Below, piece after piece: positions 25,795 through 35,099 of a DNA stretch of 57,509 nt; position 1 is the first letter of the stretch; each line of letters starts with the position of its first letter. The stretch covers positions 1-57,509 of the forward strand of contig JABSPM010000003.1 in NCBI GenBank assembly GCA_013215095.1. Reading direction: 5' to 3'. A model generated the notes under the pieces. The model worked only from the letters and a program-made list of their open reading frames with translations. It searched no databases and was not told the origin of the DNA. Source of the DNA: Flavobacteriaceae bacterium (GTDB lineage Bacteria > Bacteroidota > Bacteroidia > Flavobacteriales > Flavobacteriaceae). A program made the translations under genes and the position numbers.

Positions 25795-26736
25795 ATGAAC
25801 ATATCAGTAGTTATACCACTTCTTAATGAATACGAATCATTAAATGAGTTACATGATTGGATTGTATCTGTGATGCAATCCAATCATTTTTCTTATGAAA
25901 TCATTTTTATTGATGATGGTAGTACTGATGACTCTTGGAAACAAATAGAAACACTTTCTTATAAAAACGAACATGTTAAAGGCATTTTGTTCCTTCGTAA
26001 TTATGGCAAATCTCAAGCCTTACATGCTGGATTTGCTAAAGCTGAAGGCAATGTTATCATTACAATGGATGCCGACTTGCAAGACAACCCCGAAGAGATC
26101 CCAGAGTTATATCATATGATTACCAATGAGCAATATGACTTGGTTTCTGGATGGAAAAAAAAACGCTATGACTCTGTTGTTGCTAAAAATCTACCATCAA
26201 AATTATTCAATTGGGCTGCAAGAAGAACTTCTGGAGTAAAACTTAATGATTTTAATTGCGGCTTAAAAGCCTATAAAAAAGATGTTGTAAAATCTATTGA
26301 CGTCCACGGGGAAATGCATCGCTATATTCCTGTATTAGCTAAAAACGAAGGTTTTTCAAACATTGGTGAAAAAGTGGTCTTGCATCAAGCGCGTAAGTAT
26401 GGTAAAACCAAATTTGGCATGGAACGTTTTATCAATGGCTTTTTGGACTTAATTACCATTTGGTTCATTTCGAAATTTGGAAAACAACCTATGCATTTTT
26501 TTGGTGCTTTAGGCGCTTTTATGTTTTGTATTGGCTTTTCTTTTGCACTTTACCTCGGCATTGATAAACTTTTTATTCACAAAGCCGGACGGTTAATTAC
26601 TGAGCGCCCCGAATTTTATATTGCCTTAAGTACCATGATTATTGGTACACAGTTTTTTGTAGCTGGTTTTATTGGAGAGATGATTTCTAGAACTCAAAAA
26701 AACATTTCCAGATACAAAATTAAGACTCAAATCTAA
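25795..26736 (+). CDS. Family 2 glycosyltransferase (dolichol-phosphate mannose synthase-like)
   Basis: The 313-residue protein has a cytoplasmic GT-A domain (about 1-225) and two C-terminal membrane helices (about 231-257 and 270-297). Donor-binding motifs are VVIPLLNE, IDDGSTDDSW and the metal-binding MDADLQDNPEEI. This is the architecture of polyprenyl-phosphate glycosyltransferases (DPM1/GtrB-like), which transfer a sugar from a nucleotide donor onto a lipid carrier at the inner membrane. The sugar cannot be deduced. It lies between DUF4199 and a phosphosugar mutase, which could help make the donor. Confidence 0.9.
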   Translation: MNISVVIPLLNEYESLNELHDWIVSVMQSNHFSYEIIFIDDGSTDDSWKQIETLSYKNEHVKGILFLRNYGKSQALHAGFAKAEGNVIITMDADLQDNPEEIPELYHMITNEQYDLVSGWKKKRYDSVVAKNLPSKLFNWAARRTSGVKLNDFNCGLKAYKKDVVKSIDVHGEMHRYIPVLAKNEGFSNIGEKVVLHQARKYGKTKFGMERFINGFLDLITIWFISKFGKQPMHFFGALGAFMFCIGFSFALYLGIDKLFIHKAGRLITERPEFYIALSTMIIGTQFFVAGFIGEMISRTQKNISRYKIKTQI

Positions 26737-26805
26737 AATAGCTACAAATTAAATGCTTCGTTTATAGAATTCACTAATTTTGTAAACTCTAAAACCCAAT
26801 TGAAA

Positions 26806-28533
26806 ATGATAGACATTGAAACAAATGTGCTAAATAAAGCGAAGACTTGGTTAACTGATACCTTTGATATAGATACTCAAAATACAATAAAAAACCTCAT
26901 AAGTAACAATCCAGAAGAACTAAAAGAAAGTTTTTATAAAAATCTTGAATTTGGCACGGGTGGTATGCGCGGTATTATGGGAGCTGGAACCAACAGAATA
27001 AATAAATATACTCTTGGTAAAAACACACAAGGCTTAAGCAATTATTTGCACCAATCTTTTACTGGAGAATCTATAAAAGTTGCGATTGCTTATGACTGTA
27101 GGCATAATAGTCAATATTTTGCAAAAATTGTAGCCAATGTATTTACTGCTAATGATATTGAAGTCTTTTTGTTTGAAGATTTAAGACCAACTCCTGAGTT
27201 ATCATTTGCTCTAAAGCATCTCAATTGTCATTGCGGTATCGTATTAACTGCATCCCATAATCCCCCAGAATATAATGGTTACAAAGTGTATTGGCAAGAT
27301 GGCGGACAATTAGTACCACCTTATGATGCAGAGATTATTTCTGAAATTAATGGTCTTGAGTATGCACATATTAAGTTTGAAGCCAATGAAGATTTAATCA
27401 CCTATATTGGAAAAGATGTTGATGATGCGTTTATCAACGCATCTGTAGAAAAAGGTAGTTTAAACTTATCTAATGAAGACAGAGACCAATTAAATATTGT
27501 ATTCACTTCATTACATGGCACGTCAATCACAACCATTCCTGAAACTTTAAAACGTGCTGGATATAAAAATATCCACATCGTAGAAGAACAAGCAGAACCA
27601 AATGGTGATTTTCCAACGGTTGCTTCTCCAAATCCTGAAGAACCTGCAGCACTTAAAATGGCTTTAGAATTAGCTGATAAAGTTAATGCTGATGTTGTTA
27701 TAGGAACAGATCCTGATAGCGATAGACTTGGTGTGGCTGTTAGAAATACAAAAGGAGAAATGGTATTATTAAATGGAAATCAAACCATGGTAATGATGAC
27801 CAATTTCTTATTAAAACTTTGGAAAGAACTAGGCAAAATTAAAGGTAAAGAATTTATTGGCTCTACAATAGTTTCTACGCCAATGATGGCGGTTTTAGCT
27901 AAAGCATACAATGTCAATTACAAAGAAGGTTTAACAGGTTTCAAATGGATTGCCAAAATGATCAAAGACTTTCCAGAACTTGACTTTATTGGTGGTGGTG
28001 AAGAAAGTTTTGGATTTATGGTTGGTGATTTCGTACGCGATAAAGACGCTGTTACTTCTACTCTTTTAGCTTGTGAAATTGCAACTTATGCTAAGCTAAA
28101 CAGCAGTTCATTTTATGAAGAACTAATGCAATTATATACCGAACATGGATTATACAAAGAACGTTTGGTATCTATAACGAAAAAAGGTATCGAAGGTGCT
28201 GAAGACATCAAACAAATGATGATTGACGCACGTGAAAATCCTTTATCTGAAATTGCAGGAGAAAAAATCGTTTTATTAGAAGACTATCAAAATTCTGAAG
28301 CTACAAACCTCATCACTAGAGAAACATCTACAATGGATATTCCAAAATCCAATGTATTAATTTATTACACCGAAAACGGTAGTAAAGTAGCTTTAAGACC
28401 AAGTGGTACTGAACCTAAGATAAAGTTTTATATTAGTGTAAATACCGATTTGGACAATGTGGCAGACTTTGACACTACGGAACAAAAATTGGACACTAGG
28501 ATTGATACGATTTTAAACGCTATGAATCTTTAA
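26806..28533 (+). CDS. Phospho-sugar mutase (phosphoglucomutase/phosphomannomutase)
   Basis: The alpha-D-phosphohexomutase interconverts hexose 1- and 6-phosphates. The 575-residue protein carries the phosphoserine loop [13 protein letters not shown] (Ser150 from this start), the metal loop [10 protein letters not shown], the sugar-specificity loop GGGEESFGF and the phosphate-binding [12 protein letters not shown]. Its length and motifs match the PGM2-like bacterial group (phosphoglucomutase/phosphopentomutase). I chose ATG at 26806; a TTG two codons upstream (26800) is also possible. The downstream ABC exporter starts 6 bp after the stop, so they form an operon. TAATTTTG at 26775-26782 is a likely -7 promoter element. 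Confidence 0.92.
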   Translation: MIDIETNVLNKAKTWLTDTFDIDTQNTIKNLISNNPEELKESFYKNLEFGTGGMRGIMGAGTNRINKYTLGKNTQGLSNYLHQSFTGESIKVAIAYDCRHNSQYFAKIVANVFTANDIEVFLFEDLRPTPELSFALKHLNCHCGIVLTASHNPPEYNGYKVYWQDGGQLVPPYDAEIISEINGLEYAHIKFEANEDLITYIGKDVDDAFINASVEKGSLNLSNEDRDQLNIVFTSLHGTSITTIPETLKRAGYKNIHIVEEQAEPNGDFPTVASPNPEEPAALKMALELADKVNADVVIGTDPDSDRLGVAVRNTKGEMVLLNGNQTMVMMTNFLLKLWKELGKIKGKEFIGSTIVSTPMMAVLAKAYNVNYKEGLTGFKWIAKMIKDFPELDFIGGGEESFGFMVGDFVRDKDAVTSTLLACEIATYAKLNSSSFYEELMQLYTEHGLYKERLVSITKKGIEGAEDIKQMMIDARENPLSEIAGEKIVLLEDYQNSEATNLITRETSTMDIPKSNVLIYYTENGSKVALRPSGTEPKIKFYISVNTDLDNVADFDTTEQKLDTRIDTILNAMNL

Positions 28534-28538
28534 ATTAT

Positions 28539-30365
28539 ATGAATTACATAAAAAAATTATCGCATTTTATTCTTCCATATAAACGTTATGGTATACTAAA
28601 TATCATTTGTAATATTTTTTATGCGCTCTTTGGTACGCTTGCAATGCTTTCTTTAATGCCAATGATTAATGTACTCTTTGGTGAAAGTGAAAAAGTATGT
28701 ATAAAACCAGTTTATGAAACTTCAGAAAGCCTTAAAGCTTATCTAGAAGACAGTCTAAATTATTTTATTACATCAACTACTGAAAACGAAGGCTCTCAAC
28801 AGGCTTTACTCTACATGATAGCGATGATAATAACTTTGTTTTTATTAAAAAACATATTCAATTATCTCGCATTATTTTTTATTACTTATTTAAGAAATGG
28901 TGTTTTAAAAGACATGAGAGATGTGGTTTATGACAAAGTTTTAAACCTGCCTATTTCTTATTATTCTGAGAAACGCAAAGGAGACATCATAGCTAGAATT
29001 TCTGCTGATGTTAATGAAGTCAAAAACTCTATGTTAGCCATTTTAGAGTTAATCGTAAAGGAACCTTTAACTATTTTCTTTGCAATTGTAGCAATGTTTA
29101 CAATCTCTATTAAGTTAACTATTTTCGTTTTCTTATTTATTCCAATCTCTGGGTTTATTATCTCTAAAATTGGTAAAAGCTTAAAACGCAAATCCGATCG
29201 TGTACAAAAAGAACAAGGTGTATTTTTATCTACCCTAGAGGAAACACTTTCAGGGCTAAAAGCGATCAAAGTGTTTAATGGTCAAGATAGATTTAATAAA
29301 AATTTTAAATCTTCAACACAACGTTTCTATGAGTTTTCAAACACTTTAATGAATCGTCAAAACCTAGCCTCACCAACTAGCGAATTTCTTGGAATAGTCA
29401 CCATTGCTGTTCTGCTATGGTACGGAGGGTCTATGGTGCTTATTGACAAAACACTTTCTGGTGGTGCTTTTATTACATATATGGCCTTAGCTTATCAAAT
29501 ACTGACTCCTGCAAAAGCCATAAGTAAAGCCAGTTACAAAGTGAAATCTGGTAATGCTGCTGCTGATCGTATTTTAGAAATTATTGAAACCAAATCACCT
29601 CTTGAAGATATAACTAACGCTATTTCAAAGGAAAATTTTGATAAAGTTATAAAACTTGAAAACGTATCTTTTAAATATGATGAAGATTATGTTTTAAAGA
29701 ACTTCTATATGACGGTCCCTAAAGGAAAAACAGTAGCGCTTGTTGGACAATCGGGAAGCGGAAAAAGTACAATTGCCAATTTGGTAGCTCGTTTTTATGA
29801 CACCAATGAAGGTGCTGTTACTATAGATGGAGAAGATATTAGAACCTTCACTAAACACTCTTTGCGAAACCTAATAGGTTTGGTGAGTCAAGATTCTATT
29901 TTATTTAACAACTCTATAAAAAACAACCTCCAATTAGGTAAAGAAGACGCTACTGATGACGAGATTATTGAAGCTCTAAAAATAGCTAACGCTTGGGAAT
30001 TTGTTAAAGATTTACCTGAAGGTATTGACACCAACGTTGGAGATTCAGGTAATAAATTATCTGGTGGACAAAAACAACGTATAAGTATCGCTAGAGCAGT
30101 GCTTAAAAATCCTCCAATAATGATTCTTGATGAAGCAACCTCAGCCTTAGATACAGAAAGTGAACGTTTGGTACAAGTGGCTTTAGAAAATATGATGAAA
30201 AATAGAACGTCTATTGTAATTGCTCACCGATTATCTACCATTCAAAATGCCGATGAGATTATTGTGATGCAAAAAGGCGAAATTGTAGAACAAGGTAAAC
30301 ACCAAGAACTATTAGATAAAAAAGGTGTGTATAGTAATCTTGTAACAATGCAATCGTTTCAGTAA
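28539..30365 (+). CDS. MsbA-like ABC exporter (permease and ATPase in one chain)
   Basis: The 608-residue half-transporter has six membrane helices in residues about 20-340 and a nucleotide-binding domain in about 360-608. The latter has Walker A VALVGQSGSGKSTIANL, Q-loop VSQDSILFNN, signature LSGGQKQRISIARA, Walker B MILDEATSALD and the H-loop AHRLSTI. It would work as a homodimer flipping lipid or drug substrates outward; lipid A-core flipping (MsbA) is the most likely role, but drug exporters share this architecture. It is co-transcribed with the mutase gene. Confidence 0.88.
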   Translation: MNYIKKLSHFILPYKRYGILNIICNIFYALFGTLAMLSLMPMINVLFGESEKVCIKPVYETSESLKAYLEDSLNYFITSTTENEGSQQALLYMIAMIITLFLLKNIFNYLALFFITYLRNGVLKDMRDVVYDKVLNLPISYYSEKRKGDIIARISADVNEVKNSMLAILELIVKEPLTIFFAIVAMFTISIKLTIFVFLFIPISGFIISKIGKSLKRKSDRVQKEQGVFLSTLEETLSGLKAIKVFNGQDRFNKNFKSSTQRFYEFSNTLMNRQNLASPTSEFLGIVTIAVLLWYGGSMVLIDKTLSGGAFITYMALAYQILTPAKAISKASYKVKSGNAAADRILEIIETKSPLEDITNAISKENFDKVIKLENVSFKYDEDYVLKNFYMTVPKGKTVALVGQSGSGKSTIANLVARFYDTNEGAVTIDGEDIRTFTKHSLRNLIGLVSQDSILFNNSIKNNLQLGKEDATDDEIIEALKIANAWEFVKDLPEGIDTNVGDSGNKLSGGQKQRISIARAVLKNPPIMILDEATSALDTESERLVQVALENMMKNRTSIVIAHRLSTIQNADEIIVMQKGEIVEQGKHQELLDKKGVYSNLVTMQSFQ

Positions 30366-30462
30366 CAAAAATACAAAACTTAAAAATTCTTATAAACCAA
30401 ATCTTGGCAAAGCATTGTATTGGGTTATCCCATTCGTTATATTGTTCATAAGTCAATAAAAA

Positions 30463-30494
30463 AGAAAAGGATGTATTTGGGCACATCCTTTTCT
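30463..30494. terminator. Terminator hairpin downstream of the ABC exporter
   Basis: Arms AGAAAAGGATGT and ACATCCTTTTCT form a 12-bp stem with an 8-nt loop. The longer T-run is on the minus-strand side (TTTTTTATT), while the plus-strand side continues TTCGAA. It is about 100 bp past the exporter stop. Confidence 0.7.
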
Positions 30495-30736
30495 TCGAAT
30501 ACTAATTACCAATATATAAGAATATTAGCAAAATTAAAGTAGGCTATTTGAGATAAAAATAAGTTAAAACAACGAATTACGCAAGAAAAAATCGCTTTTT
30601 ATCTTTTTTTAATGCATTTTATCGACAAAAAATCAAGCAAACGTCTAATTATCAGAAACATATAGTCTAAACCAAAAAAACAGGTGTTTTTATTAAACTT
30701 TTTATAAATTGTGATGTCAAAATATAAATATACTTC
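30495..30736. other. AT-rich spacer before the ECF sigma gene
   Basis: No ORF or RNA gene is recognised here. A minus-strand TAATTTTG (30529-30536) could be a -7 element pointing into the 30463 hairpin. Such a transcript would be only about 60 nt. Confidence 0.35.
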
Positions 30737-31279
30737 GTGAACACTGAACAAGAGTTTTTAAACCGTTTAAAATCCCCAAATCATAAGGAAAAAGCATTTA
30801 GAGAGTTAATTACTCTTTATAAAGAAAGACTGTATTGGCATATTAGAAAAATTGTGATATCTCATAATGACACTGATGATGTTTTACAAAACACATTCAT
30901 CAAAATTTTTGGAAGTATCGACAATTTTAAAGGCGAAAGTAAGTTGTATTCTTGGATGTATCGCATCGCAACAAACGAGTCTATAACATTCATTAATAAA
31001 AATGCAAAACGTCAGCAGATAAGCAATGAAGAATTACAGCAACACACGCTAAACAATTTACAATCGGACATGTACTTTGACGGCGATGAGATCCAATTAA
31101 AACTTCAAAAAGCCATCGCCACCTTACCTCAAAAACAACAACTTGTATTTAACATGAAATACTTTGACGATTTAAAATACAAAGAAATTTCAGAGATATT
31201 AGAAACCTCAGAAGGTGCACTTAAAGCATCATATCATATCGCAGTAAAAAAAATTGAAGCCTATTTAAAAGCCAATTAA
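30737..31279 (+). CDS. ECF-type RNA polymerase sigma factor
   Basis: The 180-residue sigma-70 family protein has region 2 (about 15-85, with YKERLYWHIRKIV, DDVLQNTFIKIF and ESKLYSWMYRIATNES) and region 4 (about 125-175, with ATLPQKQQLVFNMKYFDDLK, then YKEISEILETSEGALKASYH). It directs RNA polymerase to a small stress-type regulon. The start is GTG at 30737. Next come a membrane protein with a cytoplasmic repeat and an exported Spy/CpxP-like protein, which together look like a sigma, anti-sigma and periplasmic sensor set. The gap to the next gene is 33 bp. Confidence 0.92.
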   Translation: MNTEQEFLNRLKSPNHKEKAFRELITLYKERLYWHIRKIVISHNDTDDVLQNTFIKIFGSIDNFKGESKLYSWMYRIATNESITFINKNAKRQQISNEELQQHTLNNLQSDMYFDGDEIQLKLQKAIATLPQKQQLVFNMKYFDDLKYKEISEILETSEGALKASYHIAVKKIEAYLKAN

Positions 31280-31312
31280 ACCTTTTCACATTTAAATAGT
31301 CTAAAGTGTATA

Positions 31313-31810
31313 ATGAGCAAAGATTTAAAGCATATTAAAACGTCTGGATTTAAAGTTCCTGAAGATTATTTTGAAGCTTTAGAAGACCATATTATAGCTA
31401 ATAGTTCTTTGGACACTAGAATCTCAGAAGCTAAAACACTTGGCTTCAGAGTACCCAAAGATTATTTTGAAACCCTAGAAGACAGCATTTTTAGCAAATT
31501 AGAAACTTGTGAAGAAACAAAAGTATTACCACTATTTAAAAAACGTAATATTTTATCCTTCTCTAGTATTGCAGCTGCATTTCTTATAATGTTAGCTTTT
31601 TTTGTAAATAGCGATTATGAAGAATTTGATTATTTCCTTGCTGAGAACTATATTATTGATAAAGATGTTGACGTATATGAACTAGCAGCACTGCTAACGG
31701 ACGAAGAATTGAATAACATACAGACAACAGTAAGAAACAGCACTTATACCGAAGATGACATGGAAAGCTATTTATTAGACCATATAAATTTAGAAGACCT
31801 TATAGAATAA
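31313..31810 (+). CDS. Putative anti-sigma membrane protein with an internal repeat
   Basis: The 165-residue protein has one membrane helix (about 79-100, ILSFSSIAAAFLIMLAFFV). The cytoplasmic N-terminal side holds two tandem copies of a 19-residue unit, KTSGFKVPEDYFEALED.I (9-27) and KTLGFRVPKDYFETLED.I (41-59), 32 residues apart. The C-terminal side (about 100-165) is strongly acidic with DEELNNI and DDMESYLLDHINLEDLIE, where membrane anti-sigma proteins often end. No zinc anti-sigma motif (HxxxCxxC) is present. Its place between the sigma gene and a Spy-like gene suggests it restrains the sigma factor; this is inferred from position. Confidence 0.75.
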   Translation: MSKDLKHIKTSGFKVPEDYFEALEDHIIANSSLDTRISEAKTLGFRVPKDYFETLEDSIFSKLETCEETKVLPLFKKRNILSFSSIAAAFLIMLAFFVNSDYEEFDYFLAENYIIDKDVDVYELAALLTDEELNNIQTTVRNSTYTEDDMESYLLDHINLEDLIE

Positions 31811-31824
31811 TACATTGTTATATC

Positions 31825-32277
31825 ATGAAAAAATTAATTACGCCTATATTCTTAGTATTGATATGCTTACAAGCTTTCGCTCAAAAGGACGAAAACATGA
31901 GAGAGCGTCTAAGAGCGCAAGAAATTGCTTTTATTACCGAGCAATTAGATTTAACGACTGAAGAAGCGCAAAAATTTTGGCCCATATACAATGCCCATGA
32001 GAAAGAAATGAAAATACTTCGCATAAATTCAATAGAAAAGTATAAACGTCTAAATATTGAAGCGCTTCAGGAAGATAAAGCTAAAGAAATTCTAAAAGAA
32101 ATGATAGCTTTTGAAAATGAAGAACATCGTTTAAAAACAGCACTCATTCATGACCTATCTAATACTATTCCTGCAAAAAAGATCATTTTACTCAAAAAAG
32201 CAAAAATGGAGTTTAAGAAGACTGTACTAAACGAAATGCGAAAACGACGTAAAAATTTCAAAAACAAAAAACCTTAA
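31825..32277 (+). CDS. Periplasmic Spy/CpxP-like helical protein
   Basis: The 150-residue protein has a clear signal peptide (ITPIFLVLICLQAFAQ). The mature part is almost wholly charged helix, with a LTTEEAQKFWPIYNAHEKEM segment reminiscent of LTxxQ-type Spy/CpxP sensors and chaperones, and a very basic tail (EMRKRRKNFKNKKP). In Bacteroidota such proteins often follow ECF sigma operons and may sense or buffer misfolded envelope protein. The gene starts 14 bp after the putative anti-sigma gene. A strong bidirectional terminator closes the operon. Confidence 0.8.
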   Translation: MKKLITPIFLVLICLQAFAQKDENMRERLRAQEIAFITEQLDLTTEEAQKFWPIYNAHEKEMKILRINSIEKYKRLNIEALQEDKAKEILKEMIAFENEEHRLKTALIHDLSNTIPAKKIILLKKAKMEFKKTVLNEMRKRRKNFKNKKP

Positions 32278-32305
32278 AAAAAAGAAGCCAATGGCTTCTT
32301 TTTTT
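32276..32305. terminator. Bidirectional terminator between convergent genes
   Basis: AAAGAAGCC (281-289 of this kilobase, i.e. 32281-32289) pairs with GGCTTCTTT (32293-32301) around AAT, extended by A/T runs on both sides. It serves the Spy-like gene and the BNR lipoprotein gene. Confidence 0.88.
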
Positions 32306-33353
32306 ATTCTCTAAACGTCAACTTGCTAATGCGTCCTTTTCCAGCTGCATAAGCTAAACTATCATTTACAAATCTAAGAGTATAATAAGATTCATCGCTT
32401 AAGTGCTTCCAGTTTAATCCTCCATCACTACTATAATCAATCCCCTTAAAACCAACAACTACCAATTCATTCCCATCACCATGTGGCACATACTGCACAC
32501 AGCTTCTATATCCTGGTGCTTGGTCTGCTCCAACAATTTCCCATGTTTTTCCACCATCTATAGTCCTAATCTTATTCGCCGTATTTTCATCTGGTTTAGT
32601 ATAATCACCTCCAATCGCAAAACCATGTAATGCATCATAAAAATCAATACTATATATACCTGTAGTTGCCTTACCTTGTACAATTGGTGTATCAAAAACT
32701 TCCCAGGTATAACCTTTATCTGAGGAATATAAAATTCTACTCGACTTCCCTCCTGTTGCAACCCAAGTATGCTCACCAACAATAGCAATATTAGTATCGC
32801 TTGCCGCAAAAGCCGCTTCACTTTCATTTGTTTTTGGCAATGTATCACAAGATAATTTACTCCAAGTATTTCCGCCGTCCCTTGTGATAATAATACTCAT
32901 GCATCCATCAGTCGGATCTCCAATAGCAATCCCCTCTTTAGCATTCCAAAAATCCATGGCATCATAAAACACCTTATCATGAGTTTCAAAATAAACCAAG
33001 GAACCATTACAAAATAGTTTTGCAGGGTTGCCTATAGAAAGTGTAAAGTTCTTATCGTCTTGAAATGCCAATGATCTAAAATTATTATTTCGTAAAGAAT
33101 CTGATGTAAATTTCCAGTAGTCTTCTTTTTTTAAAACCCCCTGAAACCCAATATCACTATAAACATCGCCTTTAGCTGTAGCTGCGACGACCCTATTCTC
33201 ATTAACTTCCAAAGCTCTAACACTTAAAATCGAATCTGTAATTAAATGTTTAATTTCTAATTTTGAAATAGCGTTCAACCTCTCCTCTTTAGCTTTATAA
33301 GGTTTACATGACGCTAACAAGATTATACCCAAAAAGCACATACCTTTTTTCAT
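32304..33353 (-). CDS. BNR-repeat / Ycf48-like lipoprotein
   Basis: The 349-residue protein has a lipoprotein signal (IILLASC, Cys16). The rest is a predicted beta-propeller with repeated Asp-box/BNR units: SIIITRDGGNTWSKL, ILYSSDKGYTWEVF, KIRTIDGGKTWEIV and DYSSDGGLNWKHL. Family members include the photosystem-assembly factor Ycf48 and sialidase-like propellers; in Bacteroidota they are often called oxidoreductases without evidence. No catalytic sialidase residues are recognised. It would sit in the periplasm or on the outer membrane; its ligand is unknown. Confidence 0.85.
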   Translation of the reverse strand: MKKGMCFLGIILLASCKPYKAKEERLNAISKLEIKHLITDSILSVRALEVNENRVVAATAKGDVYSDIGFQGVLKKEDYWKFTSDSLRNNNFRSLAFQDDKNFTLSIGNPAKLFCNGSLVYFETHDKVFYDAMDFWNAKEGIAIGDPTDGCMSIIITRDGGNTWSKLSCDTLPKTNESEAAFAASDTNIAIVGEHTWVATGGKSSRILYSSDKGYTWEVFDTPIVQGKATTGIYSIDFYDALHGFAIGGDYTKPDENTANKIRTIDGGKTWEIVGADQAPGYRSCVQYVPHGDGNELVVVGFKGIDYSSDGGLNWKHLSDESYYTLRFVNDSLAYAAGKGRISKLTFRE

Positions 33354-33375
33354 CCGTTTTTTTGCTAAAAATAAA

Positions 33376-33407
33376 AAAAGCTTCAGTATGACAGCACTGA
33401 AGCTTTT
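33376..33407. terminator. Terminator downstream of two small genes
   Basis: AAAAGCTTCAGT and ACTGAAGCTTTT form a perfect 12-bp stem with an 8-nt loop and flanking A/T runs. It lies 20 bp past the stop of the small gene at 33426 on the minus strand. Confidence 0.85.
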
Positions 33408-33425
33408 ATTTTATCTAAATTAATA

Positions 33426-33602
33426 TTAATCACTGTCTTTTATCCGATAAATTAAAACTCCAAAAAATGTTGATAATACCAACCACAAGGACACATATTT
33501 AACATCTGAATCATTAGCTGTATTATACCTGTAATGTATTTGTTTTTCGTTTAAACTAACATTCTTATAAATATCATGAGACCTCACATTAACAAAATTC
33601 AT
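33426..33602 (-). CDS. Small single-helix membrane protein, 58 aa
   Basis: From the ATG at 33600-33602 the product is 58 residues: MNFVNVRSHDIYKN at the start, a polar middle and a C-terminal membrane helix (YVSLWLVLSTFFGVLIYRIK). A TTG 15 codons further upstream would extend it to 73. A terminator directly after the stop and codon use like the neighbours suggest a real gene. I do not recognise the family. It may be co-transcribed with the small ORF starting at 33806. Confidence 0.5.
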   Translation of the reverse strand: MNFVNVRSHDIYKNVSLNEKQIHYRYNTANDSDVKYVSLWLVLSTFFGVLIYRIKDSD

Positions 33603-33656
33603 AATGCGCTTAAATATAGTTGTAAAGCTTGTAATTGTTAAGGCCAAAGCGTTTTC

Positions 33657-33806
33657 TTATAACGGCGTTTTAACTCTAAATTTAAACCATGCATAATGCT
33701 CGTAGAAATCATAAGATATCTGCTCATATTGAAACGCATCCTCTTCTGTTTTAAATTGAATGGTAGTATTAAAATAAGTCTCAAAATCTTTTATATAATC
33801 TTTCAT
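33657..33806 (-). CDS. Small acidic-aromatic hypothetical protein, 49 aa
   Basis: An ATG at 33804-33806 opens a 49-codon frame starting MKDYIKDFETYFNTTIQF. It is very rich in Phe, Tyr, Asp and Glu and ends with EHYAWFKFRVKTPL and a TAA at 33657. The composition looks like folded protein and not chance translation. An overlapping upstream frame (MNLVALVKYLHPELKDQN) also looks protein-like, so this could be the tail of a longer, frameshifted gene. I do not recognise a family. It lies just downstream of a clearly broken gene, so it may itself be a remnant. Confidence 0.4.
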   Translation of the reverse strand: MKDYIKDFETYFNTTIQFKTEEDAFQYEQISYDFYEHYAWFKFRVKTPL

Positions 33807-34000
33807 TTTGATCTTTTAATTCAGGATGTAAATACTTTACTAAAGCCACTAAGTTCATGGGTATCAAATGAACTTAAAGAACTGAAGAGTCGGCATTAAA
33901 CTCAAAAATCATAATTTACCTCATTAGCATTATGCGCAAGGAGAAGCATTGGAAAAATCCAAAAAAACACCAAGTCATATAAATTTCATTTTTTTCATAA

Positions 34001-34919
34001 TTATAGCATATTTTTAAACGAATTGTTGAGAGTACCTTTAAAGCATAAAGGTACGGCAGAAAAATTATCTGCAAATACATAGTAATATTCATTATCAGAT
34101 TCTGGTGTTTTACCATAGCGCCCATTACATTCATCCAATTTTGAAATTCCCAAAAATATACTCATAATATTGAAAATAATAACCGTTTGAACAGCCATTT
34201 GGAGCAGACAAACCATCAACGTTCCTCTGTTTTTAATTGATAGCCACTCACATGAGATATTAGGGTGTTACCCTCATCAGCATACCCATATTTATAATAT
34301 ACCGGGTAACCATCGACCGTATAACCTATTTTATGCATTTGAAAACCATCGGCAGCTCACATATCATCAATATAAGCAGAAGATGTAACATGATAATGAT
34401 AACCTCCAAAAGATTGTACATGTGCATTGTTAAAATCTAAACCCAAATTGATGATCGTTTGTAATGTTGTAATATTCCAATCCATATTAATACCTTCAGT
34501 AACTACAAAATATTCAGCCGTATATGATGGTTCAACTACTACACCCGAATACAAAACAGCATTAGTATACCCCTCTCCATAAACCACACTAGAAGTATGC
34601 TATGGAATAATGGTTATCGTATAAGTTTCAGAAACCACCCCAATAGTATTTGGGTTTCCAGAATTCGGAAACATTCCTACCTCATGATTTGCAATACCAT
34701 TAACGATAATCGTTCTTGTATTTCCACTAACACTTTCGTTGTTAACACTAGACACATCAAGCAGGTTCTCAATATTAACATCACAATGTGAAGCATCCAA
34801 ATGAATTGTAAATACCAACGCTACCTCTAGACAATCCGACATTCCGTTACCCTCTATATTTTCATCATTCGAACTAGAACATGAATACATCAAAAAAATA
34901 AAAACACAGTTCCTTTCAA
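34001..34919 (-). pseudogene. Broken YHYH-domain lipoprotein gene
   Basis: Minus-strand translation in shifting frames rebuilds a YHYH-domain protein. It starts at a TTG (34917-34919) with a lipoprotein-like signal ending YSCSSSND that needs one extra T in a run of seven. Then come ETYTITIIP, a stop (TAG, 34600), VVYGEGYTNAVLYSG, LGLDFNNAHVQSFGGYHYH, a second stop (TGA, 34357), and DGFQMHKIGYTVDGYPVYY. After VSGYQLKTEER two frame changes lead to DGLSAPNGCSNG and finally LDECNGRYGKTPE and VPLCFKGT, ending near 34001. YHYH, DECNGR and CFKGT are family hallmarks. With two nonsense codons and at least three frameshifts this cannot make an intact protein. Confidence 0.85.
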
Positions 34920-34993
34920 ATTCGATTATTTATCCTTAATATTTCAATAAAGAGAAAAGGTTTAATATCTCATAAAAAATAAAAGGAAAGCCT

Positions 34994-35001
34994 TAACTTT
35001 G
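34994..35001 (+). promoter_or_regulatory. Promoter -7 element for rsmB
   Basis: TAACTTTG matches TAnnTTTG, 99 bp before the ATG. A small hairpin (TTTCTGC-AAAA-GCAGAAA, about 35011-35029) lies in the predicted leader. Confidence 0.45.
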
Positions 35002-35099
35002 CATCCTCTTTTTCTGCAAAAGCAGAAAGTTTTAAGTGAATACAATATAAAAAACAGGTGGATTTCGAAATATATTAGAACTGCACCGAAAACAAAAAT

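Noticed and set aside
33696-33899. Plus-strand frame of 67 codons
   Set aside because: It is antisense to the protein-like minus-strand frames, rich in Leu/Ile as expected of a shadow, and has no recognisable domain.
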